From Ornithinimicrobium cryptoxanthini (GTDB lineage: Bacteria; Actinomycetota; Actinomycetes; Actinomycetales; Dermatophilaceae): a DNA stretch of 64,000 nt. Within the stretch, counting starts at the first letter, position 1. Each line of letters opens with the position of its first letter. Below the pieces are notes generated by a model. It made no database searches and was not told the origin of the DNA. It saw nothing but the letters and a program-made list of their open reading frames with translations. The DNA is taken from NCBI RefSeq assembly GCF_023923205.1, contig NZ_CP099490.1:3286001-3350000 (forward strand). The letters run 5' to 3'. Both the position numbers and the translations under genes were made by a program. Below are positions 55,627 through 63,978 of the stretch, piece by piece.

Positions 55627-56826
55627 CTAGTGAGTCGGCTCGTCGAAGGTGCCGGAGTCCGGTTGTGGTGCGGGGCCAGCTTCGGGGTCAGCCGCGGGGC
55701 CAGCCTCAGGTTGACTCGACGACCTGGAGGAGGCGTCCTGCGGCATACCACCGCCAGGTCCCCTACGGCGAGCGGTCCGGGTCGACTCTGCTGCCTCCTT
55801 GGCGGCCCCGGCCGCTTCGGCCCGTGCTCGGCGGAGCGCCTCGGCGGGGTCCTCCAGGACGATCTCATCGACGTCCGCGTCCTCGTCGTCGGCACCGAGG
55901 CCCGTCGCAGGCGGGCCGTCCAGCGAGCCGGTGCCGGACGGGCCGTGCGGGCCGAGTGCCGCCCCGATGCCCTGCAACGCCTGGGTCAGCTCGGTCGGGA
56001 CGATCCACATCTTGTTGGACTCGCCCTGGGCGATCTGGGGCAGCATCTGGAGGTACTGGTAGGCCAGCAGCTTGGAGTCCGGGTTGCCCTTGTGGATCGC
56101 GTCGAAGACCCGCAGGATGGCGCGGGCCTCACCCTGGGACTCCAGGATCGCGGCCTGGGCGGTGCCCTCCGCCCGCAGGATCTGAGCCTGCTTCTCACCC
56201 TCGGCGGTGAGGATCTGGCTCTGCTTGACACCTTCGGCGTTGAGGATCGTCGCGCGTCGGTCGCGCTCGGCACGCATCTGCTTCTCCATCGAGTCCTGCA
56301 CGCTGGCGGGCGGGTCGATCGCCTTGAGCTCGACGCGGTTGACGCGGATCCCCCAGCGGCCGGTCGCATCGTCGAGCACCCCGCGCAGCTGGCCGTTGAT
56401 CTGGTCGCGGCTGGTCAGCGTCTGCTCGAGGTCGAGGCTGCCGATGACGTTGCGCAGCGTGGTGACGGTCAGCTGCTCGATGCCCTGGATGTAGTTGGCG
56501 ATCTCATAGGTCGCAGCCTTGGGGTCGGTCGGCTGGAAATAGATGACGGTGTCGATGCTGACCACCAGGTTGTCGCTGGTGATGACCGGCTGGGGAGGGA
56601 AGGAGACCACCTGCTCGCGCAGGTCGACCGTGGCGCGCACCTTGTCGATGAACGGGATAAGGAAGTGCAGCCCGGCATCGAGGGTGCGGCTGTAACGTCC
56701 CAGCCGCTGCACGATGACCGCGCTCGCCTGCGGCACGATGCGGATGGCCCGGCTGATCGCGACCGCGGTGAACGCGACCAGGAGGGCCAGGACGATCCAA
56801 AGGGCGACTGTCGCGGGTTCGGGCAT
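55627..56826 (-). CDS. SPFH/Band 7 (stomatin-like) membrane protein
   Basis: A 399-residue protein. An N-terminal transmembrane helix (about residues 6-24, VALWIVLALLVAFTAVAI) precedes the SPFH domain (about 28-200), with VPQASAVIVQRLGRYSRTL, PFIDKVRATVDLREQVV and DPPASVQDSMEKQMRAERDR. A coiled coil follows (ILNAEGVKQSQILTAEGEKQ). The last 110 residues are low-complexity, with an imperfect PEAGPA repeat. It lies next to an NfeD gene, the standard SPFH-NfeD pair involved in membrane microdomains and protein quality control. Confidence 0.93.
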   Translation of the reverse strand: MPEPATVALWIVLALLVAFTAVAISRAIRIVPQASAVIVQRLGRYSRTLDAGLHFLIPFIDKVRATVDLREQVVSFPPQPVITSDNLVVSIDTVIYFQPTDPKAATYEIANYIQGIEQLTVTTLRNVIGSLDLEQTLTSRDQINGQLRGVLDDATGRWGIRVNRVELKAIDPPASVQDSMEKQMRAERDRRATILNAEGVKQSQILTAEGEKQAQILRAEGTAQAAILESQGEARAILRVFDAIHKGNPDSKLLAYQYLQMLPQIAQGESNKMWIVPTELTQALQGIGAALGPHGPSGTGSLDGPPATGLGADDEDADVDEIVLEDPAEALRRARAEAAGAAKEAAESTRTARRRGPGGGMPQDASSRSSSQPEAGPAADPEAGPAPQPDSGTFDEPTH

Positions 56827-56848
56827 GGCGGCCTCCGTGGGGTGTGGG

Positions 56849-57424
56849 CTATCGGCTGTCGGGGTCTGGTGCGTGGTTGCCGGGGTGGTTGTCGGCGGTG
56901 TGGTTGCCGGCTGTGTGGTTGCCAGACGCGTCGTGGCCAGGGCGCTGGGCGTCGGTCGAGGCGCTCTCCGCAGATGCGGCAGCAGTGGACTCGACCACGG
57001 CGGTCGCTCCCTCGATGCGGACGACCTGGACGGTCTGGTCGACCGCCAGCACCGTGCCCGGGGTGGTCCGCGCCGTCCACTCCTCGCCGGTCAGCTTCAC
57101 CAGGCCGGTGCGGTCGGTGACCTCCTGGAGCACCACCGCCGTGCGGCCGACCAGTGCGTCGGCGTTGGTGCGGTCGCCCTCGCCCTCCGGCTTGATCTTG
57201 CGCAGCGCGACCGGACGCAGCACCGCGAGCAGCAGCGCGGCTGTCGCGACGAAGGTGAGGACCTGGACGGTGATGCTCTGGTCCAGCCCTGCCGCGACGG
57301 CGGCGGCTACCGCGGCCACGGCCAGCATGAAGAAGACCAGGTCGAGCGAGGCGATCTCGATGAGGCCGAGCACGAGGGCGCCGGCGATCCACCACAGCCA
57401 CTGGGTCTCTCTGAGCCACTCCAT
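56849..57424 (-). CDS. NfeD family protein
   Basis: A 191-residue membrane protein. Helices occupy about residues 10-48 and 53-70. A soluble OB-fold domain follows (about 85-150: LVGRTAVVLQEVTDRTGLVKL and GEEWTARTTPGTVLAVDQTV). The tail is His/Asn/Gly-rich with an imperfect GNHTA repeat (last 30 residues), unusual for the family and possibly metal-binding. It is upstream of and paired with the SPFH gene, 22 bp apart. Confidence 0.9.
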   Translation of the reverse strand: MEWLRETQWLWWIAGALVLGLIEIASLDLVFFMLAVAAVAAAVAAGLDQSITVQVLTFVATAALLLAVLRPVALRKIKPEGEGDRTNADALVGRTAVVLQEVTDRTGLVKLTGEEWTARTTPGTVLAVDQTVQVVRIEGATAVVESTAAASAESASTDAQRPGHDASGNHTAGNHTADNHPGNHAPDPDSR

Positions 57425-57531
57425 CGCGCCGCCTCCCTTTTGTCGTCAGTCTAGTGGAGTGACCTCTGGGACGGTTGAGAGCACGCCCGGAGAGGGACGA
57501 CGCGACTGGACGCAGGGACGACCCCGCGCGA

Positions 57532-58062
57532 TCAGGGCAGGTCGAGCTCGCGCAGCACGTCGGCCGCAATCTCCTCCGGAGTCCCGGCGACGTCGAAGGT
57601 GCCCCCGTGCTCGTCCGGGACGAGGCCCTCGAGCGTTGCCAGCTGGGAGTCGAGCAGCTCAAGCGGCATGAAGTGGTCGTCACGGCCGGACATCCGCTGT
57701 TGGAGCAGCTCCTTGTCCCCCGTGAGATGCACGAAGTATGTCGTCGCGCCCGCCCCGCGCAGCACGTCACGGTAGGAACGCTTCAGGGCCGAGCAGGTGA
57801 TGATGGTCGACCGCCCCGCGGCGTCCTGCTCCCGGATCCACTCCGCGAGCGCCTCCAGCCAGGGCCAGCGGTCCTCGTCGACCAGCGGCTCGCCGGAGGC
57901 CATCTTGTCGACGTTGGCCTGCGGGTGGAAGTCGTCCCCCTCGGCGAACTCCCAGTGCAGGACCGTGTTGATCTCGCGCGCCACCGTCGTCTTGCCCGCC
58001 GCGGAGGCACCCATCACCACAAGGTGCAGCGGGGCGGGCTCTCCTGCAGCTGGGTCACTCAT
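57532..58062 (-). CDS. Gluconokinase (second copy)
   Basis: About 176 residues from the ATG at 58062, an upstream ATG at 58095 being less likely. Walker A is GASAAGKTTVA, followed by EGDDFHPQANVDKM, LVDEDRWPWLEAL, TCSALKRSYRDVL and RDDHFMPLELLDSQ. It shares the family motifs with the gluconokinase at 15705-16229 but is clearly divergent and stands outside the uronate operon. It may serve free gluconate from other sources. Confidence 0.9.
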   Translation of the reverse strand: MSDPAAGEPAPLHLVVMGASAAGKTTVAREINTVLHWEFAEGDDFHPQANVDKMASGEPLVDEDRWPWLEALAEWIREQDAAGRSTIITCSALKRSYRDVLRGAGATTYFVHLTGDKELLQQRMSGRDDHFMPLELLDSQLATLEGLVPDEHGGTFDVAGTPEEIAADVLRELDLP

Positions 58063-58118
58063 CCGACACACTCTGCCACGAACGCACCGTCCCACTCAGC
58101 CTCGGACACGCCTCCTGC

Positions 58119-59519
58119 TCAGCGCCTGGCGTCGTCAGCCACAGGAGAGTCCTCCCCGTCGTCGCCAAACTCATGCGCCACCCACTCAACCCAGGCAGCC
58201 TCGAACTCCTCGGTGCCGACTCCCAGGTGATCGCGCAGCGCCAGGTCGATCGCCTCGTCACCGTCCGTGAAATAGTCCAGGCGACTGAGGTCGAGACCCA
58301 GGGCCACGGTGACCTCCAGACCGTGCTGCGCCTCGACATACTCAAAGACACTCCCGGCCTCATAGAAGTGCTGGCTGAGGTCCTCCTCCTCATAGAACTC
58401 CCACCAGCGCGCCGGCGGGAGCGCGTCCGGCAGACTGCCCGTCTCGAAGGCCCAGCGGTAGTCGCCCGCAGCCATGTCCCGAACCTCCGGGTCGCCGACG
58501 CTCTGGAACCAGAGGGCCACTCCCTCATACACCCAGGTCGTGGGGCTGGCGTGTGGCCCGGACTGCTGCGAAAGGGCAACGGTGGTCGCGATGTTGCGCA
58601 TGGACGGCGAGCCGCCGTCCAGCCGGGGGTACCAGCTGAACTCGCCCTCGATCTCACCCCGGTCGAGCACCACCCGCACGGGACCGGGCGCACCGTCCTC
58701 GACATCGGGGAGGATGCCGTCGCGTTCCACCTCAGGCGAGCTGGCCGGGGTGATCCACCCGCCGAAGGAGGCCCCCTCCCCCTGTCCGAGCATGGCAGAG
58801 ACGGGCTCGGCCGAGGCGAGCATGACCAGCATCCGGTCCGGGCCCGGCAGAGGGAACTCCGTCAGGGTGGCCGCAGCTGCGGTCTCGAGGGCCTCGGTCG
58901 TGCGGCGGGTCCCCGCGCTCGCCTCGGTCACCACGAGCAGGTGCTCGGTCTCGATCACCGAGATGGGGCCCAGGTCCCACAGCTGGGGGTATGCCGCGTC
59001 AACGTCATCGGGACCCGCCACCTGGGAGACCCGCCAGCCAGCATCGGCGCGCACCAGCGTGAAGACGTAAGGCTGCACCACCGGCTCGGCGTCGACCCCC
59101 GTGACCTGGTGCCGGAAGCTGAACTCGACCTCGGCACCCTCCTCCCCGGCCGCGTTGGCCAGGAAGACCGGGTGCAGCTCGCGCACGTCCATCGGCACCG
59201 CCTGCACGCCCTCGAACCAGTCGCGTTGCTGCTGCGCCGCAGCACCCTCGAGCACGGTGAGTGACAGCCACTCCTCGACATCGCCGCTGGCCAGGGCCGC
59301 GGTCATCTCCTCGCCCAGCGCGATGGCCTCCTCAGCCGTGATGCCCGCCCCGGACGGCGCGTCTGTGCGGTCCGCCTCGTCCGAGGCAGTCGCACTGGTG
59401 GAGGAGGCCACACTGGGTGGCGCAGCGGTCGGTGGCGCCCCGTCGCAGGCAGCAAGAGTCAGCGCGAGCGCCCCCACCACAGCCACCGGAGCCGGCCACC
59501 GCCCGCGCGTCCTCGTCAT
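58119..59519 (-). CDS. Peptidase-MA-like lipoprotein, probably non-catalytic
   Basis: About 466 residues from ATG 59519. The signal peptide ends at lipobox TLAAC, then a Ser/Thr/Ala-rich linker. The N-terminal domain (about 55-185) looks NTF2-like (EEAIALGEEMTAALASGDVE). The C-terminal half contains the peptidase-MA pattern TTWVYEGVALWFQSVG, where gluzincins keep their second zinc-binding Glu. The expected HExxH helix upstream is absent (there is ATTVALSQQSGPHASP). So it appears to be an inactive member, maybe a binding protein. Confidence 0.75.
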   Translation of the reverse strand: MTRTRGRWPAPVAVVGALALTLAACDGAPPTAAPPSVASSTSATASDEADRTDAPSGAGITAEEAIALGEEMTAALASGDVEEWLSLTVLEGAAAQQQRDWFEGVQAVPMDVRELHPVFLANAAGEEGAEVEFSFRHQVTGVDAEPVVQPYVFTLVRADAGWRVSQVAGPDDVDAAYPQLWDLGPISVIETEHLLVVTEASAGTRRTTEALETAAAATLTEFPLPGPDRMLVMLASAEPVSAMLGQGEGASFGGWITPASSPEVERDGILPDVEDGAPGPVRVVLDRGEIEGEFSWYPRLDGGSPSMRNIATTVALSQQSGPHASPTTWVYEGVALWFQSVGDPEVRDMAAGDYRWAFETGSLPDALPPARWWEFYEEEDLSQHFYEAGSVFEYVEAQHGLEVTVALGLDLSRLDYFTDGDEAIDLALRDHLGVGTEEFEAAWVEWVAHEFGDDGEDSPVADDARR

Positions 59520-59691
59520 GGACGGATGATATGGCTCGGGCTGCCCAGATCGGGGCCGCACAGGCCTCGGGTTGAGCGTGTCGCGCTTCGGCTCGCGGTG
59601 GGATGACATCGCAAGTGCCACCCCTGCCATTAGGCTCGCTCCCGAAAGACTCTGCGCGACTCTCGTGCGCTGCCACAACCCGAGGAGCACC

Positions 59692-60939
59692 ATGGCCACC
59701 GTGAACCCTGACCCGGACTTTGACGTCGTCATGCTGGGGACGGACATCGGCATCTATGGGCTCGCGCGCGCCTTCCACGAGCGCTACGGCATCGTCAGCA
59801 CCGTCATCTCCCGAGTCATCGCCGGGCCGATCAAGAACTCAAAGATCATCGACGTGATCGACCTCGGCGAGGAGGCCGCCCGCCCCGAGACGCTCGCGGC
59901 GCTCGAGAGCGAGGGCAAGAAGCGCAGGGCCGCCGGTCGGACCACGCTGCTGCTGTCCAACGCCGACACCTTCAGCCGGATGCTCTCGGACAACGCCGAG
60001 TGGCTGCGCCAGTGGTATGTCGTGCCGGCCGTCGACGGCGCCGTGCTCGACATGACGGCGGACAAGGTGGAGTTCGCCAAGGTCTGCGAGGAGCTCGGCA
60101 TCCCCAGTCCGCGCACCCTGGTGCAGGACTTCTCCGGGGCGGACGCGGCTGGCTGGGAGCCGGACACCGTCGACCTGGACTTCCCGGTCGTGGCCAAGCC
60201 GGCGATCGGCGCGGCCTACGAGGGTCTGGTCTTCGAGGGCAAGCAGAAGATCTTCCTGGTCGACACCCCCGCCCGGTTGCGCGAGATCTTCCTGCTGGTC
60301 AAGGGCGCCGGCTTCCGCGACCGGTTCGTCGTGCAGGAGCTGATCCCCGGAGATGACACGGCGATGCGCTCGATCACGGCCTATATCGACTCCTCGGGCG
60401 AGGCCACGCTGCTGGCCACGGCTCAGGTCCTCCTCCAGGAGCACCAACCGCTGGCGATCGGCAACCCGGCTGCCATGATCACCACCCCGTTCCCGGAGCT
60501 GATGGACCAGGCTGAGCGCTTCCTCAAGCACGTCGGCTACCGCGGCTTCGCCAACTTCGACGTCAAGCTGGACCCCCGCGACGGCGTGATGAAGTTCTTC
60601 GAGATGAACCCGCGGATCGGCCGCAACAACTACTACGTGACCGCGGCCGGCGCCAACGTCGCGGAGTTCATCACGACCGACCTGATCGAGAAGCAGTCGC
60701 ACGACCAGGTCATCGTCCGCAACGAGATCCTCTACTCCGTGCTGCCGCAGCCGCTGCTGCGCCGTTATCTCTCCGGGGAGGCCAAGGCGCTGCACAAGCG
60801 GATCTCCGCGAAGGGCGTGCACCACCCGCTGGACTATCGGGACACGTGGTGGCGCAAGGCCTATGTGGCGACGGCCAAGGCCAACTACGTGAAGAAGTAC
60901 GCCACCTACTACCCGCGGCCGACGGACTCCGGCTTCTAG
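59692..60939 (+). CDS. ATP-grasp carboxylate-amine ligase (D-aspartate ligase-like)
   Basis: About 415 residues from ATG 59692, with GAGGAG 4 bases upstream. The N-terminal MLGTDIGIYGLARAFHERYG matches ATP-grasp ligases of the D-aspartate ligase type. KPAIGAAYEGLVFEGKQKI is the ATP-binding lysine/glycine loop, and KFFEMNPRIGRNNYY holds the Mg-binding Glu and Asn. Such enzymes add D-Asp or another amino acid to peptidoglycan precursors. Interpeptide bridges with D-Asp or D-Glu are known in related Micrococcales, so a cell-wall role is plausible but unproven. The stop context is duplicated 21 bp downstream. Confidence 0.78.
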   Translation: MATVNPDPDFDVVMLGTDIGIYGLARAFHERYGIVSTVISRVIAGPIKNSKIIDVIDLGEEAARPETLAALESEGKKRRAAGRTTLLLSNADTFSRMLSDNAEWLRQWYVVPAVDGAVLDMTADKVEFAKVCEELGIPSPRTLVQDFSGADAAGWEPDTVDLDFPVVAKPAIGAAYEGLVFEGKQKIFLVDTPARLREIFLLVKGAGFRDRFVVQELIPGDDTAMRSITAYIDSSGEATLLATAQVLLQEHQPLAIGNPAAMITTPFPELMDQAERFLKHVGYRGFANFDVKLDPRDGVMKFFEMNPRIGRNNYYVTAAGANVAEFITTDLIEKQSHDQVIVRNEILYSVLPQPLLRRYLSGEAKALHKRISAKGVHHPLDYRDTWWRKAYVATAKANYVKKYATYYPRPTDSGF

Positions 60940-60965
60940 CCGACGGGCTCGAGCTTCTAGCCGAC
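60932..60965 (+). repeat. 13-bp direct repeat spanning the ATP-grasp gene stop
   Basis: GCTTCTAGCCGAC at 60932-60944 includes the TAG stop; an exact copy is at 60953-60965. The second copy is also the 3' end of the convergent flippase-like gene, whose last codons it supplies. Confidence 0.65.
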
Positions 60966-62012
60966 AGGTTCGGGCGACCAGGGCCGGCCCGGTCTCGTCT
61001 GCCGCAGGTGCCACAGGTAGGCCAGAGCACCGCCGGGGATCTCGAGAGCGAACGTGAAGAAGCTGAACAGCAGCACCCCGGCCATCGTCGCGGTGGGGTC
61101 ACCACCCAGCGCCACGAGCACCGCGGCCGTCCCAGTCTCGGCGAAGCCCGCGCCCCCCGGAGTGAGGATGACCAGGGTCAGCATGCGCCCCGTCGCATAG
61201 CCCGCGGTCACCTGTGCCCACCCAAGGTCGTTCCCGACGACGGCTAGGCAGCCCCAGAAGAGCACGCCCTGCAGGGTGAGATAGACCAGCATGCCGCCGA
61301 CCAGCGGCACCCGGCCGTCCCGGAGCAGCTCCCTCGCGCTCCCGCGCAGGTCCCCGAGCAGGCCCGGCAGGTCCTGTGGCGCGGGGCGTCGGATCAGCCG
61401 GGTCAGCCAGACACTCGCCCGCGTGATGACCGAGATGAGCCACCGGGCCGCCCCCTCGTGCAGCAGGGCAGCGACCACGAGGGCGATGACGGCCAGCGTG
61501 ATGGCGATCCCGACGACCGCAGCGGTGCGGACCGACTCATCCACCTGGGAACCCACCAGCAGCAGGGCCCCGAGGCCGGCGGCCGGCAGCGCGAGCCGAG
61601 CCAGGTTGTGCCACAACCCGGTGACGACGGTGAACAGCCCGATCGCGGCGTGCGAGTGACCGTAGTTGCGCATCATGCTCCACGTCACCGCGACGCCGAC
61701 GGCGCCACCGGCCGGAAGCAGGTTGGACACGGCGCTGCCGGCGAACTGCAGCGCGAGGGCCTGGGACTTGCGAAGTCCCGGCAGAGAGGCTGCCATGACA
61801 AAGGTGAAGGCCCACAACCCGACCAGCCACAGTGCGGTCAGAGCGGCCATCTGCCACCCCGTCACGAACGAGAGGGTGGCCATCGTCGAGCGCCAGTCCG
61901 ACCCGGTGACGGTGGGCAGCACGAAGGCGAGCAGCACGACGAGCAGCGTGGACGAGAGGGCAACGCGGACCGCGCGGGTCCAGGTGCGCTGCGGCCGCCG
62001 GTCAACGCTCAC
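60957..62012 (-). CDS. Lysyl-PG synthase-type / flippase-like membrane protein (UPF0104)
   Basis: A 351-residue membrane protein with about eight spans. The signature of the family is AGSAVSNLLPAGGAVGVAVTW in the middle and GYATGRMLTLVILTPGGAGFAET near the end. It lacks the soluble catalytic domain of MprF, so it resembles stand-alone flippase or transport domains. Substrate unknown. It is convergent with the ATP-grasp gene. Confidence 0.87.
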   Translation of the reverse strand: MSVDRRPQRTWTRAVRVALSSTLLVVLLAFVLPTVTGSDWRSTMATLSFVTGWQMAALTALWLVGLWAFTFVMAASLPGLRKSQALALQFAGSAVSNLLPAGGAVGVAVTWSMMRNYGHSHAAIGLFTVVTGLWHNLARLALPAAGLGALLLVGSQVDESVRTAAVVGIAITLAVIALVVAALLHEGAARWLISVITRASVWLTRLIRRPAPQDLPGLLGDLRGSARELLRDGRVPLVGGMLVYLTLQGVLFWGCLAVVGNDLGWAQVTAGYATGRMLTLVILTPGGAGFAETGTAAVLVALGGDPTATMAGVLLFSFFTFALEIPGGALAYLWHLRQTRPGRPWSPEPVG

Positions 62013-62090
62013 GGAGGCGTCTCTCGTGGGGTGCGCCGACGGGGGCCATGACCACGTGCGCCGCGCTCCCCATGGCGGCAGGATACGGGG

Positions 62091-62729
62091 CTACCGTCCG
62101 GGCTGGTCCACCCACTCCGTCGCGCCGGGCCGGAACGCAGCGACCCCACCAGTCAAGCGGGCCACGTGGGCGCTCACCTGCGCCAGGTCCCCGACCGGCA
62201 CGGCGAGATGGAGTATGACGGAGCTCGCGTAGTCGACGTCCCGCACCACCACGCCGTGCGCGCGCAGGTCGTGCTCGAGGCGCCCCGCGTCGGCGTGACC
62301 CACCTCCACGCTGCCCAGCTGGAGCAGCTCGCGCCGCAGCGGCTCAGCCTCGGCGAGCGCGGCGCGCACGGCGTCACCGTAGGCCCGGACCAGCCCTCCC
62401 GCGCCCAGGAGCGTCCCGCCGAACCACCGGGTGACGACGGCCACGACGTCGCTGAGGCCGCTGTGGGTGAGCACCTCCAGCATGGGTGCGCCCGCGGTGC
62501 CAGATGGTTCGCCGTCGTCGTGGGACCTGGTCAGGTCGCCCTCCGGACCGAGCACCCACGCGGAGCAGTGGTGTCGCGCGTCCCAGTGCCTGGTGCGCGC
62601 CTCCTCGACGACGGCGCGCGCGTCCTGCTCGGAGTCCGCGCGGCGCAGCCAGCACTCGAAGACCGAACGACGCTCCTCGATCGAGGCCGTCACGGGGCCG
62701 CGGATCGTCTGATATCTCCTGCGGGCCAT
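62091..62729 (-). CDS. YigZ/IMPACT family protein (UPF0029)
   Basis: A 212-residue protein. The N-terminal UPF0029 domain contains SVFECWLRRADSEQDARAVV, HHCSAWVLGP, the hallmark DDGEPSGTAGAPMLEVL and VVTRWFGGTLLGAGGLVRAYG. A C-terminal ferredoxin-like domain (about 140-210) follows. In eukaryotes IMPACT regulates translation; the bacterial role is unclear, with ribosome or RNA association proposed. Single-gene unit, divergent from the CopC-like gene. Confidence 0.93.
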   Translation of the reverse strand: MARRRYQTIRGPVTASIEERRSVFECWLRRADSEQDARAVVEEARTRHWDARHHCSAWVLGPEGDLTRSHDDGEPSGTAGAPMLEVLTHSGLSDVVAVVTRWFGGTLLGAGGLVRAYGDAVRAALAEAEPLRRELLQLGSVEVGHADAGRLEHDLRAHGVVVRDVDYASSVILHLAVPVGDLAQVSAHVARLTGGVAAFRPGATEWVDQPGR

Positions 62730-62760
62730 GGCCCGCAGGATACGGCGCGGCAGGGAGGGT

Positions 62761-62772
62761 TAGGCTGGAGGC
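62761..62772 (+). promoter_or_regulatory. -10 element of a probable leaderless copC promoter
   Basis: TAGGCT (62761-62766) ends 6 bases before the GTG start at 62773. GGAGG is also present but only one base from the start codon, too close for normal initiation. The spacing matches the other leaderless promoters in this window. Confidence 0.4.
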
Positions 62773-63459
62773 GTGTTCACCCTCTCCACGCGGGGGCGAC
62801 GGCCAGGGGGTCGCACCGCCCTCGGCGCACTGCTGCTCACCCTCTGGCTGACTCTGCTCGCCGCGCCCGCCAGCGCCCATGACTCGCTGGTCGACAGCGA
62901 TCCGGCGCAGGATGCCGTCCTGACCGAGGTCCCTTCCCAGCTCGAGCTCACCTTCAGCGGAGAGATCTCCGACCTGGGCGTGCAGTTCGTCGTGATCGGA
63001 CCGGAGGAGCGTGACGTCGTGCAGGGCACGCCCACGGTGTCCGGGACCGTCGTGACACAAACCCTGACCGAGGAGCTGGTGGACGGCGACTACGAGGCCA
63101 CCTGGCGGGTGACCTCGTCAGACGGACACCCGATCTCCGGCACCATCGGCTTCAGCATCGCCGACGCGACCACGTCGCGCTCCGGCGACCGTGGTGAGGC
63201 CACCGCCACCGATGGCGGCACGGCCGCACCCACGAGCGGGGCCGTGACCGAGGACGCCGAGACCACCGCCCCGACCGCTACCCCCTCCCCGACAGAGGCA
63301 GCGACACCAGCACCTGCTGACGACGCCGTCGTCACCGCCGAGGCCGCACCGGACCCGACAACTGAATCGAGCGGCATACCCACCTGGGGTTGGCTGGTCG
63401 CCGCCCTGGCCGCCGTCGGCCTCGTGGCGTGCGGCTTCCTGGCCTTCCGTCGCAACTGA
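62773..63459 (+). CDS. CopC-domain copper resistance protein, membrane-anchored
   Basis: A 228-residue exported protein. The signal peptide (about residues 1-35) ends at ASA, leaving an N-terminal HDSLVDSDPAQDAVL. That N-terminal His and the Asp and His in SSDGHPISG are the copper ligands of CopC. The domain (about 36-130) is followed by a Thr/Ala/Pro-rich linker and a C-terminal transmembrane helix (about 200-225) with an RRN end. It would bind Cu(II) outside the cell. No CopD-like permease domain is fused or adjacent. Confidence 0.88.
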   Translation: MFTLSTRGRRPGGRTALGALLLTLWLTLLAAPASAHDSLVDSDPAQDAVLTEVPSQLELTFSGEISDLGVQFVVIGPEERDVVQGTPTVSGTVVTQTLTEELVDGDYEATWRVTSSDGHPISGTIGFSIADATTSRSGDRGEATATDGGTAAPTSGAVTEDAETTAPTATPSPTEAATPAPADDAVVTAEAAPDPTTESSGIPTWGWLVAALAAVGLVACGFLAFRRN

Positions 63460-63672
63460 GCCGGCGGACCGCTCGCCCCCGCTGCTTCCCCCCGTCCCGC
63501 CGTGGCCCGCTGCGGGCTGAAGCCGCCCGCGCGATGCGGCTTCCGGGTCAGAAATCATGTACCGTTAGCAGCACGACAGATACATTCCCCGGGCCGACTG
63601 CGCGGTCTGGTGGCACCATGGTGTCACCTGACATGCGATGCCGACCCGCACAACGCACAAGGGGGTCTCGCC

Positions 63673-63876
63673 ATGGGGCGCGGCCGGGCCAAAGCAAAGC
63701 AGACCAAGGTCGCCCGGAGACTGAAGTACTACTCTCCGGACACTGACCTCACCGCACTCGCGCGTGAGCTGGGAGCAGGCGGCGAAGCCGCCCCACCTCC
63801 CGACGCTGCCGAGGAAGCGGTCGAAGAGCCGGACGAGGACGACGCCTACGAGCGTTGGGCCTCCTCCGACAACTGA
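63673..63876 (+). CDS. DUF3073 domain protein
   Basis: A 67-residue protein from ATG 63673. The very basic N-terminus MGRGRAKAKQTKVARRLKYY followed by SPDTDLTALARELG is the DUF3073 signature, then an acidic tail ending YERWASSDN. The family is widespread in actinobacteria and uncharacterised; the charge pattern suggests nucleic-acid or ribosome contact. A long hairpin follows the stop. Confidence 0.92.
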   Translation: MGRGRAKAKQTKVARRLKYYSPDTDLTALARELGAGGEAAPPPDAAEEAVEEPDEDDAYERWASSDN

Positions 63877-63882
63877 CGTCTC

Positions 63883-63923
63883 CGCCGCCTGGCCCGGGGC
63901 TGGTCCCCGTGGCCAAGGCGGCG
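63883..63923 (+). terminator. Terminator hairpin after the DUF3073 gene
   Basis: CGCCGCCTGGCC-CGGGG (63883-63899) pairs with CCCCG-TGGCCAAGGCGGCG (63905-63923) around a short CTGGT loop, with two small bulges. It starts 6 bases after the stop and is followed by TTGTCGTG. Confidence 0.7.
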
Positions 63924-63978
63924 TTGTCGTGCCTCGTGGCGCGTGGTGACCGCGTCGCTAGAGCGTGAAGGAGCAGTC

